From Amylibacter sp. SFDW26 (GTDB lineage Bacteria > Pseudomonadota > Alphaproteobacteria > Rhodobacterales > Rhodobacteraceae), in contig NZ_WEIC01000001.1 in assembly GCF_009184395.1 (NCBI RefSeq), forward strand, positions 886,047 through 950,046: DNA of 64,000 bases. Reading direction: 5' to 3'. Below the pieces are notes generated by a model. It was not told the DNA's origin. It saw only the letters and a list, made by a program, of their open reading frames with translations, and made no database searches. Of this stretch, positions 16,548-25,282 are shown piece after piece. Position 1 is the stretch's first letter. The number at the start of each line of letters is the position of its first letter. A program made the translations under genes and the position numbers.

Positions 16548-17484
16548 ACCACCAAAGCCGATTAAAATATCATTTTTGTTGTTTGATCAGTTTTCAAATC
16601 ATTGCTTGGCAAACTGTCTGGAGCCCTTACGGGCTTGCAGTTCATTTGCCAATCAAACTGTATTTGAATGGCAATTCCTGACACTCTCTGGTGATCCTGT
16701 TCAATCATCAAGCGGCTTACCTATATTACCAGATGGTGCGCTATCCCAAATGGGACGCTGTGATTACTTGTTCGTAAATGCCAGCTATGACTATGTCCAA
16801 CATGACACACCAAAAGCGCGTATAGGACTGCAAAAAGCATCAAAACTCGCAGATATCTTGGTTGGGTTGGATACAGGTGCGTGGCTTATGGCCGCTGCTG
16901 GATTGTTGGATGAGAAAACGGCCACCGTTCACTGGGACACTTTCGATAGTTTTGCTGAGGAGTTTCCAAGGGTTGATGCACAACGCCAACGATTAACCCA
17001 AGATGGAAACAGATATACATGTGCGGGTGTTATGTCTGCTTTTGATTTAGCATTACTTCTTATTACCAAACACTTAGGACAATCTTCTAAAGTTGATATA
17101 GAGTCGTTTTTTCTTTTAAAAGACGCACCATTAACGGCACATCTTCCAAAACAGAACGCACGCAACCCACTATTGAATAAAGCCCTGTCGGTAATGCATG
17201 ATACAATAGAAAACCCTCTTTCCCGCCACGCCCTTGCCAAACACTTGTCCTGCCAAGCAAAAACATTGGATCGTCGCGCTATTGCAGAGTTTGGGGCAAC
17301 CATCAGTCAAATATACCGTCATATCCGACTGTCAGCAGTACAACAGATGGTTTTATCGACACCAATGAATATATCCGAAATTTCTTTGCGAGGCGGTTTT
17401 CAGGACACCAGCGCAATGACCCGAGCATATAAAGAACGTTTTGGTATGTCACCCAGCCAATGCCGCAAACAATTAGCCAAATAA
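16528..17484 (+). CDS. GlxA-family AraC-type regulator of carnitine catabolism (CdhR-like)
   Basis: 318 aa. The N-terminal ~180 residues are a DJ-1/PfpI-like (glutamine-amidotransferase-fold) sensor domain (ISFLLFDQFSNHCLANCLEPLRAC; TVHWDTFDSFAEEFP). Residues ~215-315 form an AraC-type double helix-turn-helix (LAKHLSCQAKTLDRRAIAEFG; ISEISLRGGFQDTSAMTRAYKERFGMSPSQCRK). Regulators of this build control carnitine, betaine and related quaternary amine operons (CdhR, GbdR). It is divergent from the carnitine operon and its start codon sits between two direct repeats. No strong ribosome site is visible before ATG 16528, but no better start keeps the domain intact. Its 3' end overlaps the convergent SDR gene by 12 bp. 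Confidence 0.85.
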   Translation: MHIWTKIPPKPIKISFLLFDQFSNHCLANCLEPLRACSSFANQTVFEWQFLTLSGDPVQSSSGLPILPDGALSQMGRCDYLFVNASYDYVQHDTPKARIGLQKASKLADILVGLDTGAWLMAAAGLLDEKTATVHWDTFDSFAEEFPRVDAQRQRLTQDGNRYTCAGVMSAFDLALLLITKHLGQSSKVDIESFFLLKDAPLTAHLPKQNARNPLLNKALSVMHDTIENPLSRHALAKHLSCQAKTLDRRAIAEFGATISQIYRHIRLSAVQQMVLSTPMNISEISLRGGFQDTSAMTRAYKERFGMSPSQCRKQLAK

Positions 17485-18201
17485 TCGGTAATATAGACCT
17501 GCAGGCAAAAAATTCGCACCACGAAAGAACCATGAAAACATGCGTGGGAAATTATACTGAAAGCCCCCTTTTTGCATTGCATTTACTGCATGTTTTGCCG
17601 CCTCTGCGCTGCTCATCAAAAATGGCATTGAAAAGTCGTTCTTGTCGGTCATTCGTGTTTTAATGAAACCAGGGTTTAATAATTGTACCTTTACACCTGT
17701 TCCCCGCAAATCAGCGTAAAGACATTCTGCAAGATGCATCACTGCAGATTTTGATGCGCTATAACCAATGGATTTCGGCAAACCACGAAAGCCAGATAAG
17801 CTGCCAATAATAACAATATGCCCTTGATCACGTTGAATAAAACCTGGGACAACATGGCCTAGCGTTCGCGTACAGCCAAGGAAATTAATATCGCACATAG
17901 CTTCAACCTGATCTGCATCCCAAGACTGGGCATTCATTGGGCTATAAACACCTGCGGCATAAATAATACCGTCAATCTGGCCTAAGTTTTTAGCAACTTC
18001 AGCAATGTTATCTGCGTCATTAACATCAATGGGCAGTACATCTACGGTACCCTTTAATTCTACCGCCAAATCATCCAAACGCGCTTTGGTGCGAGCGCTG
18101 ATCACCAAATCAACACCCACATCCGAGAGTTGCAACGCCATTTCGCGCCCCAACCCTTCGCTAGCGCCAACCAGCCAATATCGCTTGCCCTGCAGGGTCA
18201 T
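17473..18201 (-). CDS. short-chain dehydrogenase/reductase
   Basis: 242 aa SDR. Coenzyme motif VGASEGLGREMA near residue 12, AAGVYSPM, catalytic Ser in IGSLSG, and YSASKSAVMHLAECLYADL containing the YxxxK pair. The substrate cannot be read from sequence. It is the last gene of the six-gene operon that diverges from rpoE; a similar SDR lies in the RpoE-controlled operon of Rhodobacter sphaeroides as I recall. Its start overlaps the stop of the DUF3833 gene by one base. Confidence 0.85.
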   Translation of the reverse strand: MTLQGKRYWLVGASEGLGREMALQLSDVGVDLVISARTKARLDDLAVELKGTVDVLPIDVNDADNIAEVAKNLGQIDGIIYAAGVYSPMNAQSWDADQVEAMCDINFLGCTRTLGHVVPGFIQRDQGHIVIIGSLSGFRGLPKSIGYSASKSAVMHLAECLYADLRGTGVKVQLLNPGFIKTRMTDKNDFSMPFLMSSAEAAKHAVNAMQKGGFQYNFPRMFSWFFRGANFLPAGLYYRLFG

Positions 18202-18758
18202 TAGGCAGCTTTACGCATAGTGGCGACCAATTCACCCACTTTGATACCAAACTTACGCATCTGCGAACGGTTCATGATTGTGCCGTTTTCCATCAGATAC
18301 ATCCAATCGGTCACATTCAACACATGTCCACCCGTATCTTCTGGCAATTTCAGGTTGTAATTCAGCATTACACTGGATCCAGAATGAACACCTTTGCCGG
18401 TACCAATAATATCAGGCGCAGTGGCATCGAACGTTGCATCGTTTTTTACACTTAACGTCCATTCACGGTTCAACGTATGACCGCTGTCATAGCGGAATTC
18501 TTCTGTCATATGCCCCTGATTGCCTTTCCATTCGGCATTCATATTGGCAACAAAGCGGGTTTGAACACGCCCTAATGGGCCATAAATGACACCTTCACAC
18601 AATATCGGGCCATTCAATTCTCTGCGAATATCAAAATCCGCCCCTTTGCCTGTATAATGTTCAGGCTTTTGCGCCATAAAGCCCATGAAATTACTCGCGT
18701 AATAAAGGGCGATTAACCCGCATAAGGCGCATAAAACGATGATGGTTAAAGTCGACAT
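18201..18758 (-). CDS. DUF3833 family protein
   Basis: 185 aa with one N-terminal membrane helix (about 4-25, IIVLCALCGLIALYYAS), so it is probably anchored facing the periplasm as a beta-rich domain. DWMYLMENGTIMNRSQMRKFGIKVGEL is the recognisable DUF3833 block. The family has no established reaction; it co-occurs with MFS, amine oxidase and DUF1365 genes in lipid- or oxidative-stress-linked operons. Start follows the MFS stop directly. Confidence 0.75.
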   Translation of the reverse strand: MSTLTIIVLCALCGLIALYYASNFMGFMAQKPEHYTGKGADFDIRRELNGPILCEGVIYGPLGRVQTRFVANMNAEWKGNQGHMTEEFRYDSGHTLNREWTLSVKNDATFDATAPDIIGTGKGVHSGSSVMLNYNLKLPEDTGGHVLNVTDWMYLMENGTIMNRSQMRKFGIKVGELVATMRKAA

Positions 18759-20000
18759 CTAGATCTCCTCTAGCTTTGTGAAAAACAAGCATATGAAGGC
18801 GAGTATCTTTAGGATACACGGCACCAATGCGTATAAGATGGACAGCATTTGCAATGCGTCTTGGGAATTGGGTTGCCCGACTTTGAAGCCTGATGCTTCT
18901 AACGATGGCAACATTGTAACAGCAGCAATGGCAAGCGTTGCTTTGGAACAGAAGCTCCATAACCCGAATGCCTGCCCACCTGCGTCTGAAATAGCGGTTA
19001 CACGGCGTGCAAACAGAGCTGGCAGCAATGTCATATCAGCGCCAAGTGCAGCGCCCGATGCGATACAGACGGCGGCAAAAGCAGCAATTTGACCAGTCTG
19101 CAAGTTCAAAGCAAAACCAAATGCAACAACAGAGAGCAGCATACCTGTCAGTAAAACGGTTTTTGCCCCAAACCGGCGCGCAGCCATTCCCCATAAAGGT
19201 ACAGAAGCAGCTGCGGATAAGAAGAATGCCAACAATAATGGCCCGGCGGCATCAGCCGCACCTAAACGATATTCTACGAAGAATAAAAATAAGCTTGATG
19301 TAACTGCTACGGGGGCAGCATTTAAGAATGCAATAAGCAGCAAACGTCGAAGGATTTTATCCTGCAGGATTGGAACCCGCGTTTCTTTTGGCTGTTTGAC
19401 GCTTGCCGACCATTCAGATTGCATGGCCAAAATGGCTAATACAGTCAGCACTGCAAAGAATATCGAAAACAGTGCTAATGGGTGGCCTAATTTTGGGAAC
19501 ATCGCTTGCAGGATGAGTGGCGCAATACAGGCAACACATACACCTATCAACGCACCAGTTTCACGCCAAGCAGCAAGACGTACATGACCCATTTCGCCAA
19601 TTTTGCCCGCTTTTTGAATACCTTGTGCATAAAACATAATTGTTAACAGGCTAAAGGCCGTGAACAAAACTGCAACACAAAGTATAAACCATATCAACGG
19701 ATTAAAGGGTGCGGTAATACCGAATAAACCATAAAGGGCGGCCGCCAAAATAAGACCACTTACCGCAACGACTAATGGCTTCGCTTGTTTCAAACGATCT
19801 GAAAACCACCCCAATGCTGGATCTTGAACAAAATCCAGAAGGCGTACCAATAGAAGCGCGGTACCAATCGCAGTTAAACTTATACCGTATTCATCCACAA
19901 AAAATTTCGGCGCATGAATATAAATAGGCAAACCCACAAATGCCAACATCCCCGAGAACAGGGCGTAACTTGGTAATCCTTTGTGGGTTGTTGCGGGCAT
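18759..20000 (-). CDS. MFS transporter (GPH/MFS_2-like)
   Basis: 413 aa, about 12 membrane helices. The first block SYALFSGMLAFVGLPIYIHAPKFFVDEYG and the loop LDFVQDPALGWFSDRLKQ are typical of the glycoside-pentoside-hexuronide-like MFS branch. The loop carries the conserved D-P-x-x-G-W-x-S-D pattern. Substrate unknown; its place between a chalcone-isomerase-like protein and DUF3833 in an RpoE-linked operon suggests lipid or stress-related traffic rather than sugar uptake. Start overlaps the upstream stop by one base. Confidence 0.82.
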   Translation of the reverse strand: MPATTHKGLPSYALFSGMLAFVGLPIYIHAPKFFVDEYGISLTAIGTALLLVRLLDFVQDPALGWFSDRLKQAKPLVVAVSGLILAAALYGLFGITAPFNPLIWFILCVAVLFTAFSLLTIMFYAQGIQKAGKIGEMGHVRLAAWRETGALIGVCVACIAPLILQAMFPKLGHPLALFSIFFAVLTVLAILAMQSEWSASVKQPKETRVPILQDKILRRLLLIAFLNAAPVAVTSSLFLFFVEYRLGAADAAGPLLLAFFLSAAASVPLWGMAARRFGAKTVLLTGMLLSVVAFGFALNLQTGQIAAFAAVCIASGAALGADMTLLPALFARRVTAISDAGGQAFGLWSFCSKATLAIAAVTMLPSLEASGFKVGQPNSQDALQMLSILYALVPCILKILAFICLFFTKLEEI

Positions 20001-20521
20001 TATTCAACACCCTTTAATTTAGCGGATACTTTAGGATCACGCGTTTTAGGGCCAAGCCAAATGCCAAAGAACCGTTCTGTCAATTTTGGGTAGGATAAGT
20101 CACAGCTTTTCTGACCATTAAAGAAAAATGTAACATTATCTATATTGGTCGGCATGGCTGTGAAACGATCGCCACGCTTCACATCTGAAAAACAAGTGGT
20201 CAACTTTTGCTCTAAATCATCAAAATTCGTTTTTTGGGTATCTTCGATACGAGCAATTTCAAACACTGTCGCCCAGGCCAAAACACTTGCCTTGAAAGAT
20301 GCTTTATATGTCAGTGACAATGCAAAATCGTCTTTAATCGCAAACGGTTTACCATCCTCTGACCAAAGTTCGGCATCATATATTGTCTTCGTTAAAATAC
20401 TGGCACTCGCTGCCCCTGTCAGAGATGCATTCTTTAAGTTTGCTTGCACTTCAGGAGGCGTACTCAAAGCGGCAGAGGTTGCTGTACCCCAAATTGCCAA
20501 AGTTATTACTAGATATTTCAT
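20000..20521 (-). CDS. chalcone-isomerase-like periplasmic protein
   Basis: 173 aa, N-terminal signal peptide (about 1-18, ending TSAAL). The body (ASLTGAASASILTKTIYDAELWSEDGKPF; ALSLTYKASFKASVLAWATVFEIAR) matches the bacterial chalcone-isomerase-like fold. Related proteins in plants bind fatty acids rather than acting on chalcones, which would suit a lipid-modifying operon; this is inference. Overlaps the DUF1365 stop by 4 bp (ATGA). Confidence 0.7.
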   Translation of the reverse strand: MKYLVITLAIWGTATSAALSTPPEVQANLKNASLTGAASASILTKTIYDAELWSEDGKPFAIKDDFALSLTYKASFKASVLAWATVFEIARIEDTQKTNFDDLEQKLTTCFSDVKRGDRFTAMPTNIDNVTFFFNGQKSCDLSYPKLTERFFGIWLGPKTRDPKVSAKLKGVE

Positions 20522-21282
20522 CTGGAAACCTCACTTTTCGGTGGCAAAGGGCGTGCACGATAAATGGCTCCCTTTAGTTTCAATTTTAAAGCTTGATAGT
20601 AAATCAGGGCCAGTACACGGACAGACCCAAAGGGGCGCATGATCGCCGCCCTTAGTATTGAAGCATTCGTCACAGGTTGGCGTTTTCCTACAAAAGTGGC
20701 AAAGACCCCGCGATTGCCATCGCGGTAATCGATCCATACGCCAAGGGTTTCAGGCGTTACATCAAATTTAAATGTGTATTCACCCGATACATCTTGAAAC
20801 GGTGATACATGGAATACTTTGCGTGCTTTGACTTGGTCGCCTTTTATAATAGGGCTCAAATCGTCATGGTGACACAGGTATGAATGCCTATCGCCAAAGG
20901 TATTATTCACCTCTGCAATCGCAATTCTTAATCTGTCTTCGGCATCGAACACTAGCCAAAAACTAACAGGGTTGAACACATGACCAAACACACGCGGTTG
21001 CGCTAATAATAGAATTTTTGCATCTGTATATTCATCAAACCCATTATCGCGTAACGTTTGGCGTGCCCAATCAAGCCCCTGCCCAGCACCACGCATACCG
21101 CCATGATCGCGCCAATACATGCTGACAAGGTTCAGCTTATTTTCAGACATCAAAAATGGCTTTGCTACAGGGCCATCTAAATCCACAAGCATATAATCCA
21201 CACCATAGCTAAATGCATTGGCAATGGCTCCATGCCGTTTGTGGAACGTGGTTCCGTGGATATGATCCAGCGTTAAGCCCAT
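20518..21282 (-). CDS. DUF1365 family protein
   Basis: 254 aa. Recognised by HGTTFHKRHGAIANAFSYGVDYMLVDLD, ILLLAQPRVFGHVFNPVSFWLVFD, AEVNNTFGDRHSYL and KVFHVSPFQDVSGEY, which are the conserved DUF1365 blocks. The family nearly always lies beside a flavin amine oxidase and often a cyclopropane-fatty-acid-synthase-like methyltransferase, pointing to unsaturated fatty acid modification, but its reaction is not established. It overlaps the amine oxidase gene by 10 bp. Confidence 0.85.
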   Translation of the reverse strand: MGLTLDHIHGTTFHKRHGAIANAFSYGVDYMLVDLDGPVAKPFLMSENKLNLVSMYWRDHGGMRGAGQGLDWARQTLRDNGFDEYTDAKILLLAQPRVFGHVFNPVSFWLVFDAEDRLRIAIAEVNNTFGDRHSYLCHHDDLSPIIKGDQVKARKVFHVSPFQDVSGEYTFKFDVTPETLGVWIDYRDGNRGVFATFVGKRQPVTNASILRAAIMRPFGSVRVLALIYYQALKLKLKGAIYRARPLPPKSEVSR

Positions 21283-22559
21283 ACGCCCACCCCATCCATA
21301 TGTTCGGCCACATCGACGCCACTGGAAAAGCCATCTTCATGGAAGCCATTGCGCATATATGCACCACAGAACCATGTATTGTTTTGCCCTTGGATGGCTT
21401 GGATTTGCGGTTGCGCTGCTAACGCTTCTTTATCAAAGACTGGGTGACGGAAAGACTTTTCAGAATAAATCAGCTCGTCTTTGATATCATGACTTGGGTT
21501 CAACGTTTCCAGCAAAAGGTCATCATGATTGATGTTTTGCAAAAGGTTCATCCAATAAGTTACGCCAATACTGGCATTGCGATTTTCTTCTTTCGTTGAA
21601 TAAACCCATGACGCCCAACATTGTTTGCGTCGCGGCATAACACTTGCATCACAATGTAGAACTGCGTGATTATCTTGATAGCCAATAGCACCCAGTAAAC
21701 GTTGCTCATCTGCTGTTGGAGCTTCCAACATCTGCAATGCTTCGTCGGAATGACATGCGAAAACCACACGATCAAAACGTTCCCACGCACCACCTTTGGC
21801 GCGAACAAGCACACCTTTTTCATCGCGGCGTACAGACATAACAGGCGCATTCACTCTGATCTTGGTATTCTGCGCTTCTATATTTGCGGTTAAACGCTTT
21901 ACATACTCAATCGATCCACCAGACACCGTGTACCATTGATGGTGGCCATGGTAGCCAAGCAAATTGTGATTTTCAAAGAAGCGGATCAAAGCTTCTGCGG
22001 GGAAATCCATCATGTCTTTAAGCGGTGTGCTCCAAATCGCACCTGAAAATGGCAACAGATAATAATCACGGAACCAATCCCCCAAACGCATCACATTGAT
22101 AAGTTCACCCAATGTCATCTCACGGCTTTTGACCATATCGGCGGCACGCGCATTAAACCGCACGATATCGCGTAACATTTTATAAAAGGCTGGGTTAATC
22201 AAGTTGCGGTTTTGGGCGAACATCGCCTTTATAGAATTCAGCGCATATTCTACCTGACCATTGTTAGCAGAAACGCCAAAACTCATATTGCTTTTCTCAA
22301 CAGGAACATTCAGTTCTTCAAATAACTTCGTCAAACGTGGATAATTGGCATAGTTGAAAACAATAAACCCCGTATCCACAGGCTGATCATTATTTTTACC
22401 GGCTATAACTGTACGGGCATGTCCGCCCAAACGCGCCTCAGATTCAAATAAAGTCACATCATGGGACCGAGATAATAAATATGCCGCCCCTAATCCAGAT
22501 ACTCCGCCCCCGATGATTGCGATCTTTGTTGGAGCAACTGGTAAATTTTCAAACGGCAT
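21273..22559 (-). CDS. FAD-dependent amine-oxidase-like protein (fatty acid modification type)
   Basis: 428 aa. The N-terminal FAD-binding motif is IAIIGGGVSGLGAAYLLSRSHDVTLFESEARLGGHA, residues ~12-48, followed by VDTGFIVFN. The rest resembles the NAD(P)-binding amine oxidases that accompany DUF1365 and are turned on by RpoE in Rhodobacter. In that genus they were linked to unusual fatty acids (desaturation on the way to furan fatty acids). First gene of the operon, with an RpoE-like promoter on the minus strand at 22587-22616. Confidence 0.82.
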   Translation of the reverse strand: MPFENLPVAPTKIAIIGGGVSGLGAAYLLSRSHDVTLFESEARLGGHARTVIAGKNNDQPVDTGFIVFNYANYPRLTKLFEELNVPVEKSNMSFGVSANNGQVEYALNSIKAMFAQNRNLINPAFYKMLRDIVRFNARAADMVKSREMTLGELINVMRLGDWFRDYYLLPFSGAIWSTPLKDMMDFPAEALIRFFENHNLLGYHGHHQWYTVSGGSIEYVKRLTANIEAQNTKIRVNAPVMSVRRDEKGVLVRAKGGAWERFDRVVFACHSDEALQMLEAPTADEQRLLGAIGYQDNHAVLHCDASVMPRRKQCWASWVYSTKEENRNASIGVTYWMNLLQNINHDDLLLETLNPSHDIKDELIYSEKSFRHPVFDKEALAAQPQIQAIQGQNNTWFCGAYMRNGFHEDGFSSGVDVAEHMDGVGVWA

Positions 22560-22586
22560 AGTCGTAGTCCCTTTAGTCTTTTGGGA

Positions 22587-22650
22587 TTGTTACGCGTCAG
22601 AAAACAAATTGGATCAAAAATGATCCGATTTTTAATTTACGCCGTAGAAG
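22587..22650. promoter_or_regulatory. Divergent pair of RpoE-type promoters
   Basis: A perfect inverted repeat GGATCA-AAAA-TGATCC (22611-22626) supplies a TGATCC -35 element to each strand. On the plus strand TGATCC (22621-22626) is followed after exactly 18 bp by TAGAAG (22645-22650), serving rpoE. On the minus strand TGATCC (22616-22611) is followed after 18 bp by TAACAA (22592-22587), serving the amine oxidase operon. Both approximate the R. sphaeroides RpoE consensus I recall (TGATCC, 18 bp, TAAGA-like). Confidence 0.75.
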
Positions 22651-22759
22651 TGTTATGTTGACAGAAAATTTGCATATAAACCAAGTCGAACCATTGCGAT
22701 ACAAACGCGCCTATGGTTTTGTTGCGCGATCCAAAAAGGTGCGCCAAGGGGGCAAGGCT

Positions 22760-23320
22760 GTGACAACACAAAAAACCGAGGTTGCCGAATTCAACCAATG
22801 TTTGGTGAATATAGCCACTTCACAAGATAAAAAAGCATTCGCTGTCTTATTTGCCCATTTTGCACCCCGCATAAAATCATTTCTGATGAAAGCTGGTGCA
22901 ACAGAAGGCACCGCAGAAGAATGCGTTCAAGAAACGATGGCCACTGTTTGGCGTAAATCTAAACAGTTTGACCCAAAGCGCGCCTCTGCATCTACATGGA
23001 TATTCACGATTGCGCGGAACAAACGAATAGACGTAATTCGTAAGCGCAACCGTCCAGAACCAGATGAAGTTCTATGGGGTCCAGTTGAAGAACCAGATGC
23101 TCAAGACATCATCGCAACAGCCCAAGAGAGTGAACTCTTGACCAAGGCTGTCTCAAACCTACCTGACAAACAACAAGACTTGGTCAAACGCGCTTTTTAC
23201 GGGGACTTATCCCACAAAGAAATCGCGGTCGAGACGGGATTACCGCTTGGAACGATCAAATCCAGATTACGATTGGCACTTGAAAAGTTGCGTCATGAAA
23301 TGAAGCGAGCAGAACAATGA
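22760..23320 (+). CDS. rpoE: ECF sigma factor RpoE (singlet-oxygen type, ECF11-like)
   Basis: Region 2 (FAHFAPRIKSFLMKAGATEGTAEECVQETMATVWRKSKQFDP...STWIFTIARNKRID) and region 4 (LPDKQQDLVKRAFYGDLSHKEIAVETGLPLGTIKSRLRLALEKLR) are complete. The frame is open from 22655, but that is only 5 bp past the proposed -10. The GTG at 22760 with AAGGGGG 7 bp upstream gives 186 aa, normal for this family, and a ~100-nt leader. In Rhodobacter this sigma factor directs the response to singlet oxygen. It overlaps chrR by 4 bp (ATGA) and probably activates both itself and the divergent operon. Confidence 0.92.
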   Translation: MTTQKTEVAEFNQCLVNIATSQDKKAFAVLFAHFAPRIKSFLMKAGATEGTAEECVQETMATVWRKSKQFDPKRASASTWIFTIARNKRIDVIRKRNRPEPDEVLWGPVEEPDAQDIIATAQESELLTKAVSNLPDKQQDLVKRAFYGDLSHKEIAVETGLPLGTIKSRLRLALEKLRHEMKRAEQ

Positions 23321-23958
23321 AGATACAACATCATTTAAGCGAAGAACTAATTATGGGATACGCTGCTGGCATCCTACCAGAAGCGTTTGAATTGGCTGTG
23401 GCGACGCATATTTCTATGTGTGATGAATGCCGTGCAGCTGTTGAAGCTTACGAAGCAGTTGGTGGTTCTGTTTTGGATGACACTGAAACCATGTCAATCT
23501 CAGATGACAGCTTTGAGGCCACATTGGCAAAAATAAATGGCGCGCCTGCTCCCACACCCAAACTTGCCAAAAATGACAGTATTTTCCCAAGAGCATTACA
23601 ACATTATGTTGGCGAAAACCCTGATGCAGTGAAATGGAAAAGCCTTGGAATGGGCGTAAAACAGGCCATTTTGAAAACATCAAAGGGCGCATCTGCAAGG
23701 TTGTTACACATCGAAGCAGGACGCGCTGTTCCAGATCATGGTCATCGCGGAACAGAATTAACGCTTGTTTTGCAAGGTGCATTTGCAGATGAAGTTGATC
23801 GTTTTGGGCGCGGTGATATCGAAATCGCTGATGAAGACTTAGAGCACACGCCGCGCGCTGAAATGGGCGAAGATTGCATTTGCTTAGCTGTCACAGATGC
23901 ACCATTGCGCTTCAATGCAATCATACCACGCCTCTTGCAGCCATTTTTCCGCATTTAA
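23317..23958 (+). CDS. chrR: zinc anti-sigma factor ChrR
   Basis: 213 aa. The N-terminal anti-sigma domain has the four zinc ligands at the same positions as in R. sphaeroides ChrR: His6, His31, Cys35, Cys38 (HISMCDEC). The C-terminal cupin domain (about 110-195) carries PDHGHRGTELTLVLQG, a second metal site needed for the singlet-oxygen signal. It holds RpoE inactive until the stress arrives, when ChrR is degraded. Coupled to rpoE by a 4-bp overlap. Confidence 0.93.
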   Translation: MKIQHHLSEELIMGYAAGILPEAFELAVATHISMCDECRAAVEAYEAVGGSVLDDTETMSISDDSFEATLAKINGAPAPTPKLAKNDSIFPRALQHYVGENPDAVKWKSLGMGVKQAILKTSKGASARLLHIEAGRAVPDHGHRGTELTLVLQGAFADEVDRFGRGDIEIADEDLEHTPRAEMGEDCICLAVTDAPLRFNAIIPRLLQPFFRI

Positions 23959-24017
23959 TAGGTTGATTTCGCGCCAGTCCTAGATCACGTTCCCTAAAAG
24001 ACTATACCTCGGGGGAC

Positions 24018-24872
24018 GTGGTGCGTAATTTACAAATTGAACGTATTTTAGGGGATTGGGTACGTAAATACCTGCCCAGTGGGTTAACCGAGCTAATTAT
24101 GTTTTTTCTAAAACAAGCATGGGCAAGCTTGTTTGGATTAATCTTTTTAATCGTCATAATAATCACCTCACTCATCTGGCAAGATGATTGGGCATTACAC
24201 CGTTATGACGCACTGTTCATTTTTGCCATTACCACGCAAATTCTATTCCTTGTCTTCAAACTTGAAAGCCTGAACGAGGCAAAGGTCATATTATTATTCC
24301 ATATCGTTGGAACGATCATGGAAATTTTCAAAGTCAAAATGGGATCATGGGGTTATCCAGAACCTGGGTATATCAAAATAGCAGATGTTCCTTTATTTTC
24401 AGGATTTATGTACGCCTGTGTTGGAAGTTTCATGGCACGTGTTATCCGTATCTTTGACATGCGTTTTGCCCCTTACCCACCGTTTTGGATGACTGTTGCC
24501 CTTGCGGTTGCCATATATGCTAACTTTTTCACGCACCATTATACATATGACATCCGAAACATCCTATTTGTGGCAACAGTGGTCATTTTTTGGCGCACAC
24601 GCATATGGTTCTATGTGGGTGTAACGCCACGTTGGATGCCCCTACCTGTTGCTGCATTCCTATCATCATTTTTCCTATGGATTGCCGAAAATGTCGGCAC
24701 AATGACAGGTACATGGTTATATGCAGGCCAAGGCAACCTAGAAATGGTAAGATGGGCAAAAATGGGATCTTGGTATCTGTTACTATATATCAGCTTTTTG
24801 TTGGTTACATTGGTTTACCGCGATATGTTAACCCGCAAACCTTGGGCACCACACATAAAATCAAAGGGTTAG
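24018..24872 (+). CDS. DUF817 family membrane protein
   Basis: 284 aa, starts at GTG 24018 (or GTG 24021) behind GGGGGA. About eight membrane helices. GTIMEIFKVKMGSWGYPEPGYIKIADVPLFSGFMYACVGSFMAR is the recognisable DUF817 block. Function unknown. It follows chrR by 59 bp on the same strand and may be read through from the rpoE promoter; I found no separate RpoE-type promoter in the gap. Confidence 0.8.
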   Translation: MVRNLQIERILGDWVRKYLPSGLTELIMFFLKQAWASLFGLIFLIVIIITSLIWQDDWALHRYDALFIFAITTQILFLVFKLESLNEAKVILLFHIVGTIMEIFKVKMGSWGYPEPGYIKIADVPLFSGFMYACVGSFMARVIRIFDMRFAPYPPFWMTVALAVAIYANFFTHHYTYDIRNILFVATVVIFWRTRIWFYVGVTPRWMPLPVAAFLSSFFLWIAENVGTMTGTWLYAGQGNLEMVRWAKMGSWYLLLYISFLLVTLVYRDMLTRKPWAPHIKSKG

Positions 24873-24910
24873 ATATTGCTAAGATTTTAAAAACCATCCA
24901 AATAAGATAG

Positions 24911-25246
24911 GCAGGTGCTCTATTACTTATAACTATGGCTACTGCATCTGCCACATGCAGACATGCTCTTGTTCTGGCTTTGGATATTTCTGGATCCGTT
25001 GACCCAACCGAATACCGTTTACAATTTTCTGGTGGTGCAAACGCATTGTTAGCTCCGGACGTACAAGAACTAAAAGGCTATTTTGATACTGAAGTTATTC
25101 ATGGTTTTGGGTCCTTTTCAATGCTTGCCCTTGGCTATCATGACTATAAACGCGCAATGTCAGAGAAACTGTTAAAAGAGTTGTCGTTCCCGATTATCGG
25201 ATACAATCACCACACTCTGCCTAAAAACAGTAAGAAACCCCTTTAA
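24911..25246 (+). pseudogene. DUF1194 (VWA-like) gene remnant with internal deletion
   Basis: The remaining frame (ATG 24935) encodes 103 aa that align with both ends of the intact DUF1194 protein at 28058-28795 but not its middle. CRHALVLALDISGSVDPTEYRL matches its N-terminal part, then after PDVQEL the text jumps to LKGYFDTEVIHGFG...YKRAMSEKLLKELS, matching its C-terminal part. About 120 residues are missing in frame. Codons before ATG 24935 read AGALLLIT in frame and look like the hydrophobic core of a signal peptide, cut off by a TAG at 24908-24910. The gene has therefore probably lost both export and its central domain. Confidence 0.65.
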
Positions 25247-25282
25247 TTACCCTCCTGAAGCCCTTATATTAAATTTGTTCCT

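Noticed and set aside
22655-22759. N-terminal extension of RpoE starting at ATG 22655
   Set aside because: It would begin 5 bp after the proposed -10 element and adds residues not seen in the family; GTG 22760 has a good ribosome site.
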